Assembly (NCBI GenBank): GCA_025667525.1
Contig: CM046876.1
Span: 483,310,557 to 483,374,556, forward strand
Source: Glebionis coronaria
Lineage: Eukaryota; Streptophyta; Magnoliopsida; Asterales; Asteraceae
Direction: 5' to 3'
Length of the DNA: 64,000 nt
A model generated the notes under the pieces. The model made no database searches, was not told where the DNA came from, and saw only the letters and a list, made by a program, of their open reading frames with translations. Each line of letters begins with the position of its first letter. Position 1 is the stretch's first letter. The translations under genes and the position numbers were made by a program. Of the stretch, positions 10,595 through 22,121 are shown one piece after another.

Positions 10595-12170
10595 TATTAC
10601 TACTCGTAGTGGTAAAACTTTCAAGGAACCAATCTCTCATCCAAGTACTTCTACGGAGAAGGAAATCGAGAAAGAGCCCGAGGTGGTGGTGGAAAAGGAG
10701 CATATCCCAATCCCACAAAGTACCGCTCCTACGGTTGAACCAATAACAATTGTGGAACCCGAGATTCCAAGGCCGTTGCCTATGCCCCATCCCACACCAC
10801 CCTTACCTTACCCATCAAGACGAAACAAGGAAAAGGCACAAGAATGTAACAATTATCAATTTGAACTTTTTATGAAAATATTTCGTGAATTGAATTTTAA
10901 CATAAGTTTTGCCGACGCTTTGGTCATGATGCCTCGATTTGCCGCAAACTTCAAAAGTATGTTGAATAACAAAGAGAAATTGCAAAAGTCGTCTAGTTGT
11001 TCATCGTTTTTTCTTAGCCGCATACCTCAAAAAGTAGGTGATCCCGGTAAATTTTTAATTCCGTGTGCTATCCAAGATATGGAAGAATGCTACGCCTTGG
11101 ATGATCTTGGTGCTAGTATAAATTTGATGCCTCTTGATATTTTTTAGTCACTCAATCTTCCAAATCTTACTCTTTCAAGAATGTCAATCGAGATGGCCGA
11201 TCATTCTACGATTCTAGCTTGTGGAGTAGCCAAAGACGTCTTTGTGAAAGTTGGAAAGTTTTACTATCCCATGGACTTTATCGTTGTAGACATTCCCATC
11301 GATCCTAAAGTTCCTCTAATTTTAGGTCGTTCATTTTTGGATACATCGAGAGCACTTATTGACGTTCATGCTAGGAAAATCACTCTACGTTTCAATGAGG
11401 AGGAACTCGTCATAAATGCAATTCAAAACTCTACGCTTTCTCATGTTTATTCTATCACGTCTTTGAACCATGTTGATTCAATAAAAAACATTTGCAAAGA
11501 ATTTTCAAAAAGAGTTTTAGGAGTTGTTGATAAAAACGATTATACATCCCCTCCACCGGTGGAGGTCAAGAGTGTTGAACCTACGTCTTCAATCACGGAA
11601 GATTCTTCGGATGATGAATATGTTGACCCCGAGGGGGCGGTGTTCTTTATTGATAACTGTTTTGAGAACTTAGCACCACCTAAACGTGACTTAAATGTGA
11701 GAATTTTTAGTGTGCCTAACATCGTTTTAGAAACACCAAATATTTTGGACATAATCAAATCGGGTTTTCATAAGGAGTTTTCAAAAGATGAAAAAGGAAA
11801 AAAAATTAAATTGGATTTAAAAGATTTTTCTACAACTCTAACTCCGTCATCACCTCGTGGTTTGAGTACTACAAGCTCGTCTACTCCTTTTGACGATGCT
11901 TTGTGTGGGTTAAGTGTGAGGGAAGCCCCTTATGTTCCCTTCCCTTTCTCCACCGAGGACGAGATATTCGATCCCGGAATTGCTTATAAAGGGAAATCTC
12001 GGTCTTCCACCGATGCAATAAATGGAAAATACTTTCATTTGATTGGTGTGAGTCTACCTCGAGTAGCTCAAACGTTTGTCTTACCATTTGTCCCACCCTT
12101 CTACTTCTCATCTCTTTTCTTCAAACCCTTTGGGTTTTTGGCATGTGTTGAAGTGGCTTTGGTGTGTTGA
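10595..12170 (+). pseudogene. GYP-A gag C-terminus and aspartic protease (broken)
   Basis: Continuation of the frame cut at 6696. It starts VITTRSGK, a hallmark of Athila Gag-PR linkers, then a Pro-rich linker, FNISFADAL and the retropepsin motif DLGASINLMP near 11104-11133. An in-frame TAG at 11145-11147 interrupts the protease; it continues in the same frame with SIEMADHS, DFIVVD and PLILGRSFLDTSRALIDV. The C-terminal half (acidic and Ser-rich) ends at 12170. No RT, RNase H or integrase follows before COP-1 at 12440, so GYP-A looks like a gag-protease-only derivative unless pol lies right of 48444 beyond COP-3. Confidence 0.8.
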
Positions 12171-12439
12171 TCCAATGAGAACGAGGACGCCATCTTCGAT
12201 CCCGGTATTTTGCATCATCAAAGGACTTAGTCCTTAATACCGGTTGCCTTTGGGCCTTGTTTATCATGTAAGCCCCACCAAAAATTAACCATACCATGAT
12301 TATCCCTAAATGATCACATTTATGGGGATTTGAGTCGAGCTTTTGACTCGGTTATCAAAAACAAGGTGCCTCGTGGGGGAGTCCCATGCTTATCCATGTA
12401 CATATTATTGCTTTCTAATGTAGCTTACGTTAGGGGATT
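12171..12439 (+). other. GYP-A sequence after the protease frame
   Basis: Non-coding. It includes a short imperfect second copy of a sequence just upstream (CGAGGACG...TTCGATCCCGG at about 12181-12210, compared with about 11950-11980). Cut at 12440 by COP-1. Confidence 0.6.
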
Positions 12440-12835
12440 TGTTAGCCTCAAAATATTGAGTCAAACAAGAATGCTCGGTCATATGTTTATTATGTATCGT
12501 ATTTTAGAACGTTGTAATAGGTAGTATATTAGTCGTGTTATACGGGCTTAACTTTAGGCTAAAGTTCATTGATAAGTAACTAAAGCCCAAAAGGAAAGCC
12601 CGGCCCAAACCATATAGTCCATAAAGAAGCCCGCATGTGGGTGGACTATATATACCCTTCCTAGCATGTTAGGAAGGGTGTTGGTTCATTTTATTCTCAC
12701 TTCTCCTAATCTAATATCACCTAGTTCCAACCATTTTCTCTCTACTTTCTCTCACTAATTTCTCTCTCTAGAATTCATCTTCTTCATCTATTTTCTTTCT
12801 TTAATTCGTGCTATATCATCTAAATATATGGGACA
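12440..12835 (+). repeat. COP-1 5' LTR
   Basis: TGTTAGCCTC...GGGACA. TATATATA at 12647-12654, immediately followed by the hairpin 12654-12679 (ACCCTTCCTA paired with TAGGAAGGGT) and a CT-rich tract. Near its 5' end is a small palindrome, CTCAA / TTGAG. Confidence 0.93.
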
Positions 12836-12840
12836 AAAAT

Positions 12841-12853
12841 TGGTATCAATCGC
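12841..12853 (+). other. COP-1 primer binding site (variant)
   Basis: TGGTATCAATCGC. The first eight or nine bases match the complement of initiator tRNA-Met (TGGTATCAGAGC); the rest does not. It sits five bases after the LTR end, a longer spacer than in the other copia elements here. Confidence 0.7.
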
Positions 12854-13172
12854 CATGGGGTAGTTTTGTGATTGGTTGTTGTGTTTACATTTGACTTATT
12901 TGATTTGATCCTTATTTCTTCCACGAATTCAAGATATTTTATGTTTGTTAGTGTTTGTTAAGTCGTATATCTTCTTTAATCGTGTCGTAGTGACTTGGGT
13001 ATCTTGGTTTTTGGCTAAAACACAAGTCTTTTGGATCGAAAGTTGAGAAATTTCTTGTTTTTCATCATTCCGAAATTCTTGCAAGGTCTTCCATCGGAAA
13101 GTACAACGTTAGTGTGGTTTGATTGCAATAACCTTTTGGTTCTACTTTGCGATCACTGGATTTCAATACCTT

Positions 13173-13534
13173 ATTCCGACGTGACATTCCGATCGTGCAT
13201 TGCGATCTGGGATTCCGACGATTTCAAGGGATTTTTGAGTCGTTACTCTGCCAAATTTGTTTTAGCCATATTCCGATCTAAACATTCCGACAGTGCATTG
13301 CGATCTAAGCATTCCGACAGGTAAACATTGCGATCTAGGATTCAGACAGAAGGACATTCCGATAGATTGTTATTCCGATAGAACCCAACATTCTGATACC
13401 AGCAACATTCCGACAGCCTACATTCCGACAACCCACATTCCGACAGCCTACATTCCGACAGCCCACATTCCGAACAACCTACATTCCGACAACCCACATT
13501 CCGACAGCCAACATTCCGATGGCACATTCCGATG
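13173..13534 (+). repeat. COP-1 leader word array (ATTCCGA)
   Basis: Seventeen exact ATTCCGA copies by my count, plus three CATTGCGATCT variants and a few one-base variants. In the second half the spacing becomes regular, about 15 bp, with CAGCCTAC and CAACCCAC spacers alternating; the first half is irregular. It lies in the untranslated leader. GYP-B inserted just after it (duplication ACATG at 13547-13551). Confidence 0.92.
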
Positions 13535-13551
13535 GACCGTCCGATGACATG

Positions 13552-15288
13552 TAATACTCAGCTTTTAAGCTAAGTATAAAATCTTATCGTCCGAATCTTT
13601 TCAAATTGATAACCGGTCTAAAGTGCGACTCAATCGTCTTTTGGTGAATAAGAGAATGGTTTGGTTTTGTTTATCTAATTTTAAACTATTAGCAAGTAAT
13701 TTAAGTTTCGTTGAGTAAAGTAGAAGTATAAAGTTTAAAACTAAAATGACGAGTTAAAATAAATGCTTGAAAAACTTAAAGACAAGATTAGGAAAATTAC
13801 TAGATCACTAAATAAAACTAACACTTAGAAATTTTATAAAAACAATACACTAAACAAGCCCTAATCGGAATACTGGAGAAAGACGCTAATCGGAATATCA
13901 CAATAATCACTCAATCGGAATGAGCCCAAAAAAGGACAGATCGGAATGCGGGATAAAGACCAAATCGGAATGTATTCCGATCTGGTGATCGGAATACTTG
14001 AAATGAGGTCGTCAGAATATCAAAGAAGCTACTGATCGGAATGTATGGACAAATCCCAATCGGAATGTGAAACACAACTCTAATCGGAATATAGAAAAAT
14101 GAGGGCCAATCGGAATAATTAACTTGAATCAAATCTGAATAATATGCAAGAACTACTGATCGGAATATCTAAAAAAGGGCAGATTGGAATGTTCAAAACC
14201 CTTTTCCGATTTGCCAATCGGAATAAGGGGAAGGCTGCTGGTCGGAATAGGCTGCGATCGGAAAGGGGTTTAATCCCTTTCCGATTTATATGGGATTCGG
14301 TAAAAGCTAATGAATAAGCTATATTGATAAGCTTATCACCAAACTAAAATGAATCAATGACTAAACGGATCAAATAAGCACTTATCACAACTTATCTAAC
14401 TCAAAAATAAGCAAACTTTTAATTCAAACAATAAAAATATGAACTTTTTAAGAAAACTTTTAATGAGAAAATAAGCTAAACATAAAAATAAGCCAATAAG
14501 CACAAGAATCTCAAAGCTTATTCGTATGAAAACTTAAGTAATAATCAAAAGATTAACTTTTTAAGCACGAAATCATTAAGAACAACACGGATCATATGAA
14601 ATTCGCACCAAAATCAATCTAAAAATCAAAGAAAAGTAGAATGAGATTAAGGATTAAAAGCTTAAATAGAACTTGATTAATGAAATAAGCAATACATAAA
14701 TGTTTAATCTTGAATGATTAAAAGAAAAGATGAAATTTAGTGAGAGAAAGTTTAGAACTTTCTCTCTCTAAGACTAGAAAGAAAAGTGCAAAATGAAAAA
14801 CTAAAAATTAAAGACTAACTCCCTCCTAATGTGTATTAGGAGGGTATTTATAGGGAAGGAGGGAGTGCATGTGTTGCATCTTCTTTCTTTCTTTCTTCAC
14901 GTCTTCTCGACTCGACTTTAATTCTTTGTCTTTTCTCGATGTCGTCTCGGGATTTGAACTTGTCTTTTAATTTTCTTCTTCTATTAGACTTAAGTTCTTC
15001 GACTTCGTTAAACTTCCGTCTTTAGACTTTTTCTTCGATAAATCTTCAGAATAGGTCTTGGACTTCCGTTCTTTTTGCACTCTTGATCTTTTGACTTCGT
15101 CTTTTCCCGTTTTCTTTGATAAAAGCCCGTGAAAGCCCGTGTTTTCTTCCTTTTTCATATTTTGGTCCTAAAACACAATAAAAACACAAACCATGCATAA
15201 TTCTGACTTTTACGACATAAAATACACGTTTTGGTCTTGTTATTATTGGAAATAAGTGGTAAAAGGATAAGTGTTTTCACACTTATTA
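13552..15288 (-). repeat. GYP-B 3' LTR
   Basis: 1737 bp. The minus-strand TATA (+ 14845-14852) abuts a perfect 10-bp-stem hairpin at 14821-14844 (CCCTCCTAAT / ATTAGGAGGG). Downstream in the sense direction come GCTTATT words (about 14300-14530) and then the ATTCCGAT array (13866-14275), so both lie in the transcribed R-U5 part. Confidence 0.93.
13866..14275 (-). repeat. GYP-B LTR word array (sense ATTCCGAT)
   Basis: About thirteen exact CGGAAT on + (sense ATTCCG), usually within AATCGGAAT or GATCGGAAT, plus one-base variants and three reverse-oriented copies. Spacing is irregular (10-30 bp). The second copy is in the other LTR at 26706-27120. Confidence 0.9.
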
Positions 15289-17312
15289 AATCCCCTACAC
15301 TTGACCATTGCAATGCCCTCATGCAATACGTTAATTTTAAAGCACGGTTTACATTTTCCATCATAACTAACCCACCTTGGCCTTTATTAAATACTAAACA
15401 TAAAAAGATAGAAACAAGTAAAGAAATCAAACACTTACATTGGTTTTGGCAGCCATGAACGTTTATCATCCTCAAGTTTCACGTTCCCCATACCAAGCTT
15501 AAAAACGAGATCATTGTTATTATAAGTTATCAAACTAACACGAACTCATGTAGGCCAATTATTCACTTAGACTCCCTTATTCCTAGGTGTATCTCTTATA
15601 TTTTATTTTTGTCTTGAATGATCACGAGGATGCATTGTTTGACTTATTTCGATAGTTATTTAGGCTGAAAATAAAGTGAACGATTTAATCAATAGTTAGC
15701 TAAAGGACCAAATCTTTTAAAACTGCTTCTCGGGACCTCATAAAGTGCATATCTTGGCATAACTCGCTTCACGATTTGAGACCTTTCTCGGACCGATATT
15801 TGGCAGCGACTTCATACTTCGAATCTTGAGAGACGTTCATGAAATAATGGCCTTCTCTTCATAATAGGACTTTCTTCACTTGAAGTTTTGAGAGATTCTT
15901 CATCTTTGGACCATGACTTCTTCATTTTTTCTCCAATCTTTATTTTGGACTTTGATATACAACGATCTGCCTCCTTATAGCACTTGGATCTATTTATCCT
16001 CATACCTTGTTAGGGTATTTTTGGATAGACTTCTCCATAATCTTTTGGGGAGTATTTGCTTTTCGTCGTGTGTCTCGATCCTTCATATTGATTTTCGATA
16101 AATAATTCTTCAGATCACTTTTGGATCTTTAGCAACAATTTGTAGCCCTCATGCCTTGTTAGGGCCTTTTCGTACTCGCCAATCTTCGTGTCCCGCTTCA
16201 ATAAGTTATGCCTTGGCTATGAACTCTAATCCGTACCGAGCAACTTTTAAACGATCTGGGGCTAGAAGCTAAGTAACCTTTTAAATCGTACAACCTTATT
16301 TATTGCAGATAAATTTATTAACAAGCGAAGGGAGAATAGGCTTATAATTAACTCACATAAATTCACGAAAGAATACCGAACTTATAATTTACTCTATCAT
16401 CTCTCGTTCTCCACAGTTTAAAATCTCAAGGAATGAGACTCGTGTATGCTTAGCCTATTAAATCAAAGTTTTGGGTTTTCGAGTCATCTATAGGATCTTG
16501 CAAATTCTTAGACTTTTTCAAGTTTAGAAATCACATTTTAAAGTTCCCTTGATAAACAACTCTCTAGGATCAATTATAGGAACTTGCGAAAAGTTCTTGT
16601 TCTTAACCCGTGAGAGTTAAGACTTTCGCGTTTTATAGCTCCCTATATAAAAGCCTAGCAAAACTTGACTTAAACACGTTAAGGATACTAGCTAGAGTAA
16701 ACTTAGATAAGTAAACTCGGGTTGAGTCAAAATGTTCACGACTAAGAAAAATTTAAAACCACTTTATTTAAGCAAGGAAAGAAAATAACCATAATAAAGG
16801 AAAGTACAACTATACAACAAGGCCAAAATAGATTAAAAATTTTGAAAAATGTCGAAAAATCAAATTTTCTGGTTAAAATGAGGGCAAATTCATGGAAAAG
16901 ACCACTTACTTCGATAGAAGTCCCCCCTACACTTGATATAAACATTGTCCCCAATGTTTAAGCATGTGGGAGTAAACTCCCCGACACTTATGACATTGTG
17001 GACTTTGTCTAAATCTTGCTAAGGAAAGGACAACTATAGGGAATTCAATGTGAACATATAAAATATGAAATATTGATTCACAAGAGTTTAGGATAGAACC
17101 GGGAAGATGGGAACACGGTATCACGGTTCGTCAAAAGTCATCAAGGTGGATCTTTGAAGCTTTAATCACTGCACAGCACAAGAAACAAGACAACAAACAC
17201 ATACGGGGCTCCCCCTACACTTATTATGAAAGCAGTAAAGGATAGATCACGGGTTGCCTCCTGAGAAGCGCTTGTTTTTGTTCACCGATTCACGAGCCTG
17301 ACTCGGCCCAAT
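15289..17312 (-). other. GYP-B 3' non-coding region with three polypurine-like tracts
   Basis: Two kb between the integrase stop and the 3' LTR. The sense strand carries AAGTGTAGGGG three times: next to the LTR (15289-15301, the normal polypurine tract), near 16922-16933 (after GGGGACAATG, a sequence I associate with Athila 3' regions) and near 17213-17224. In some Athila elements this region holds an env-like gene; only short frames are present here. Confidence 0.75.
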
Positions 17313-19452
17313 TTAGTTCATGGGGAACGTGGTGAGGGATGGAATCATCTCATGAGAGATGTCCTCACCAAAGTACAGCTTCAAACGCTGGCCATTCACC
17401 TTGAAATTGGGCCCATTTGGCTGTGAAAGCTCAATGGTCCCATATGGAAAGACTTTGGCGACGGTGAATGGACCAGACCAACGGCTCTTCAACTTGCCAG
17501 AGAAGATCTTCAACCGAGAGTTAAAGAGTAAGACTTGATTACCAACGTGGAACTCTCGGTTCTTGATTTTTGCGTCATGAATGATCTTGGTCTTCTCCTT
17601 GTAGATCAGCGAGTTCTCATAAGCTTCATTCCTTAGTTCATTTAGCTCGTTGAGTTGAATCTTGCGATGATCACCGACTTTGTTGATGTCAAAGTTAGCC
17701 CACTTCAAGGCCCAATGCGCCTTATGTTCCAGCTCGATGGGGAGGTGGCATGCTTTCCCGTACACAATACGATAAGGTGTACAACTGATCGGGGTCTTGT
17801 AAGCAGTACGGAAAGCCCACAGAGCATCATCTAACTTATCGGCCCACGCGGCACGATGCTCTCCCACAGTACGCTCCAAAATTCGCTTCAATCCACGGTT
17901 GGATATCTCGGCTTGCCCATTGGTTTGGGGATGATAGGCGGTGGAAAGACGATGATTAACAACATAATTAGCCATGACTCTTGCAAATTGATCGTTGCAA
18001 AAATGAGTCCCGCGGTCACTGATAATAGCACGAGGAACGCCGAATCGAGCGAAAAGCTGCTTTAAAAAGTTCACAACCACCCTCGCATCGTTCGTAGGGA
18101 GAGCCTTAGCTTCAACCCATTTAGAAACGTAGTCAACGGCTACGAGGATGTACTTGTTCCCTTTGGAGGATGGAAATGGCCCCATAAAGTCGATGCCCTA
18201 TACATCAAAGATTTCACATTCCTGTATGCAATTTTGAGGCATCTCATCCTTATGTGTGATCTTGCCTTGGCGTTGGCAAGCATCACAATGCTTAACCATT
18301 TCGTGAGCGTCACGATAAATGGTGGGCCAATAGAATCCAAAATCAAACACTTTCTTAGCGGTGTAGTTGGGACCAAAGTGACCACCGGTGGGTCCTTTAT
18401 GGCAAGCAACAAGGATTTGCAAAGCTGTCGGTCCATCAACACAACGACGAATGATCAAATCAGCACATTGTTTGAATAGATAAGGGTCATCCCAAAAGTA
18501 AGTCTTAACATCATTCAAGAACTTCTTCTTTTGTTGGGATGTTAGCCCTTTGATGAGAACACCACCCGCTAAGTAGTTTGCAATGTCCGCAAACCACGGG
18601 GTGTCATCAAGATTGAGATTTATAGACATTAAGGTCTCAAGGGGGAAAGAGTCATTGATCTCTTTGTTCGGATGTTCCTCTTGATATGGATCCTCAAGTC
18701 GACTCAGATGATCCGCGGCTAGGTTTTCGGCACCCTTCTTGTCACGAATTTCAATGTTGAATTCTTGAAGGAGTAAAACCCAGCGAAGAAGTCTTGGCTT
18801 AGAATCATGCTTAGTCATCAAGTACTTCAACGCGGAATGGTCCGTGTATACGATGGTGGGGGATAAAACAAGATAGGGGCGAAATTTTTCAAAAGCATAG
18901 ACAACAGCTAAAAGCTCTTTTTCGGTTGTTGTATAATGCAATTGAGCCCCCGTCATTGTTTTGCTAGCATAGTGGATTGGTTGGAAGTGTTTATTCACTC
19001 TTTGGCCCAAAACTGCTCTAATAGCGAAGTCGCTAGCATCGCACATCAATTCAAAAGGCAGCTCCCAATTAGGGGTAACCAAGACCGGTGCCTTAGTTAG
19101 CTTATCCTTAAGAAGATTGAAGGATTCAAGACACTCTTTGGAAAAGATGAAAGGAGTATCTTTTTCCAAGAGGTGGGTCATCGGGTGAGCGATTTTAGAA
19201 AAATCCTGAATGAATCGATGATAAAAGCCCGCATGACCCAGAAAACTTCTCACACCCTTCACGGTTGAAGGTGGAGGTAATTTGGCTATGACATCTACTT
19301 TAGCACGGTCGACTTCAAGACCGGCTTTAGAGATTTTGTGTCCTAGCACAATGCCTTCTTTTACCATAGAATGGCATTTTTCCCAATTCAGAACAAGGCG
19401 AGTGTCTTCGCACCGCTTAAGCATGCGTTCCAAATTGGCAAGGCAAGAAGAG
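17313..19452 (-). pseudogene. pol: GYP-B pol, 3' part: RT C-terminus, RNase H, integrase (broken)
   Basis: Homology resumes after COP-N2 with [16 protein letters not shown], the RT thumb region, then [13 protein letters not shown], RNase H ([35 protein letters not shown]), the integrase zinc-binding region (HCDACQR) and an integrase core with [15 protein letters not shown] and HPQTNGQAE supplying the D, D and E positions. An in-frame TAG at 18198-18200 lies just before GIDFMGPF, where Athila proteins have Trp. The frame ends normally at 17313. The RNase H line reads AIRAVLGQ, a possible change from the usual Gly. About 710 residues remain. Confidence 0.9.
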
Positions 19453-19457
19453 AAGGA

Positions 19458-20012
19458 TGTGGAAACCTTGGTTTCCGGATCTTTTAAGCTACTAGGAATG
19501 ATCATTGTTCATATGATTATCAAAATCAAAGCGGAATTAGAACAACAACCATTAACAAGGTGTTTAGGGCACAAGAACATGAATTAAAACACAATTGGAT
19601 TGCTAATTATATTGATAATCAACAATCACTAGACGTGTATACATTGAATCCCACGTCTAGTCGACACACACTTTAGGTTTACATTGTGAATGAAAGTTAT
19701 GAATAAAACCTAAGACCCTTGTTCCTTTTATAGTGGAAGGAACAGAATTTACAAGAGATAAAATCAAATAAACTAAATATTCTATTTCTATAGATATATA
19801 CTGAATATATTATTTAGAATATATCCAATATATTCTGTAAATAGAATTCTCCATCAAATCCATCAGCGTTGACTTTTGTTGACTGCGTTTGACTTTTGTT
19901 ACTTCTGTCAACGCCTACATAGCTCTTGTCAACGTATATATTACTCTTGTCAACGCCTGAGTAAATATCCTTCGATTTTGAGTTTCTGCCACATCAACTT
20001 TTTGACCCAACA
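19458..20012 (-). repeat. COP-N2 3' LTR
   Basis: Contains a minus-strand TATA (+ 19725-19732) in the loop of an inverted repeat (GTTCCTT / AAGGAAC, 19721-19743), and a cluster of TTGAC/GTCAA cores (about 19862-19965) upstream of it in the sense direction. Confidence 0.9.
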
Positions 20013-22121
20013 ATCTTCCCCTAGTTGATAGTGGCAAAACTCTATGTGTATCTCTTGTAAGTTGTACATGATCTTCAGATTGCTTCCCCTCAAGTGTAGC
20101 ACGTATTTCTTCCCCTTTTTGTCACATCAACAGGAAAGTAAACATTGTATGCAATCTTTGAAGATTCTCCAAATGTAGGCTCTATGTAATGATCTTGAAG
20201 AACAACTAATATAGTAATTTTGATGTAGAAGTAGAATAACCCAACCTTGTGTTCCATGTCTTTTACTATCCATGTGATGAAAAACTTATACAAATGACTA
20301 AATATAAGTAGACCTCGATCCCTTGTCAATATTCTCATCCTTTGTGAGACACTGAGCACGATAATGTAACTCCTTCAAGTGTTATGACAAGTCTTCATCA
20401 CCAATCATGTAAAGTACGAACAAGTTACCTTTAAAGTCACAAGTGCTTGACTTTAAGATATGATAGAACACAAATTCGTGAAAATCTTCTTCAATCATCA
20501 AACTTACCATAAGAATTCTTCCCCTTAAGCCAACACCTGTTCATGACAAGTCAATATCTTCATATGTAAAAGCTGTTAGCGAATAACTCTTTCACAAGGC
20601 TATCCCGATTACATACTCCAATAAATAACTTCATGAATGGTTGCTAACTCACCTTAAAATCATTAATTCCTTTCAAAAGTATCCGAGCCATAAATATCAA
20701 CATGATATTCTATATTAAAACGGAGATTCCATGTACCTTCGTGTGTAAATACTACCTTTTTGTGTGCTCAAAACGTACCAATTTTCTCAAACAGCAGCAA
20801 TCAGTGTGTTACCCGAGATCCTCCTTTGTCCAATATCCTTCCATGTGTATTGTCTGATATCGGACAACACGTATCAGCGTTTGAACAGCCATATCTCGGA
20901 AAACACTGTCAACGCTGTCAGCGTTGACTTATTCCATCAGCGTCAAATTCCTTCCTGTCAGCCTCAATACAACCCTTTCTTGTCAACGTTGCCCCAAGAC
21001 TTTGACAGCGTCAAACTATCAAATAGCAACGTCATGAATATTTAAACAAATAAATTGTTTTTCATATCCATATATCAAGTCAAACTATGCTGAAACTTTC
21101 TAAACGTGATATATATCTCCTAAAAGCAGCTCCACTGTAACAATTTAAGAGATCTTCTAATCGTGTGAACACAAGTCTTCACTAACCATTAATAAAAATT
21201 GACCAATAAGAAGCTTCCAACCGTGTGAACACACAATTTCCATCAATTATAGGATTAGAACCGTGTGAATGAATTTGACCAATCACATTGAGATCATCGT
21301 GTGAACACAAAGCTATAGGAACAATATAAATTAATCGTGTGAATGCTTCTTTAATCGTGTGAACGCAAGAGATATCCACCAAGGATTAAGTTACTCACGT
21401 CTTTATCTGTTTATATAACCTTTTCTTTACGTCCACATCTTGGATTAGCATGAAGAATCAAACTATCTCACGTCACTTTACATTCCAAAGCAGCCCATAT
21501 ATGTTCCTTTGTACCAGATCATGTGAAAACATATCTTTATCCCATTAATCTTTGTCCATACGTTGCTGTGGACCACGTGTGTAATCTGTTTGGTCTTCTT
21601 TTGAACATATAGCTGTTGTACTTAATCCTGGACCATCAGCAGTCCAAATCAAACAATAGATCCATACGTCTTTATCAAAGATCTAGGGCTTCAACAAGAA
21701 CAAATCTAGGGTTTCACCACAAACCCTAATATCATAGCCATGACGAATTGTCTTGAATCACAATAGCCACAATCCTTATAAACTTCTTCTTTTTCTGTTT
21801 AAGAATGATCTAGGGTTTGGAGAAACCCTAAATCATGATTTTATGCAAATAAGAAAATCTGAAAATCACCTCATCAGCCCACTTCGATGCTTAATAACTT
21901 TTGATTGGGGATAAAACAGAACAATCCTTCCGGTGGATGTTTAGATATGTGTATGAAGAACACACATATAAAATTTCGTGACGATCCAACGGTTCAATCA
22001 AAAGTTATGACCTTCTGAATACTGCTGCGCACACAAAAACGTCCAGAAAAACCCTAGACGGATTTTTCTTTTCTTCACCATACACGAACACCTTGTTGGT
22101 CCTAGCATCACGAGCCACGAG
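20013..22121 (-). other. COP-N2 non-coding interior with word arrays
   Basis: The 3' part (+ 20013-20530) has several sense GGGGAAG tracts. A stretch at about 20870-21015 repeats GTCAACG, CAGCGTTGAC and CAGCGTCAA. Six copies of CGTGTGAAC or CGTGTGAAT lie at 21161-21370. No protein is recognisable. Confidence 0.75.
21161..21370 (-). repeat. CGTGTGAA(C/T) word array in COP-N2
   Basis: Six copies on + spaced about 20-60 bp, four of them followed by ACAC, ACAA or GCAA. Located in the 5' half of the element in its sense direction. Confidence 0.8.

Noticed and set aside
13173..13534. CRISPR-like look of repeated ATTCCGAC with short spacers
   Set aside because: The repeat is only 7-8 bp, spacing is irregular in half of it, there are no cas genes and the sequence is plant retrotransposon leader.
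13866..14275. Relation of CGGAAT words to the (GGAAT)n satellite of animals
   Set aside because: The plant words are spaced, carry a conserved CG and are not tandem; the resemblance is coincidental.
15289..17312. env-like gene in GYP-B
   Set aside because: Short frames only; a hydrophobic 70-codon frame at 16742-16954 is too short and unsupported.
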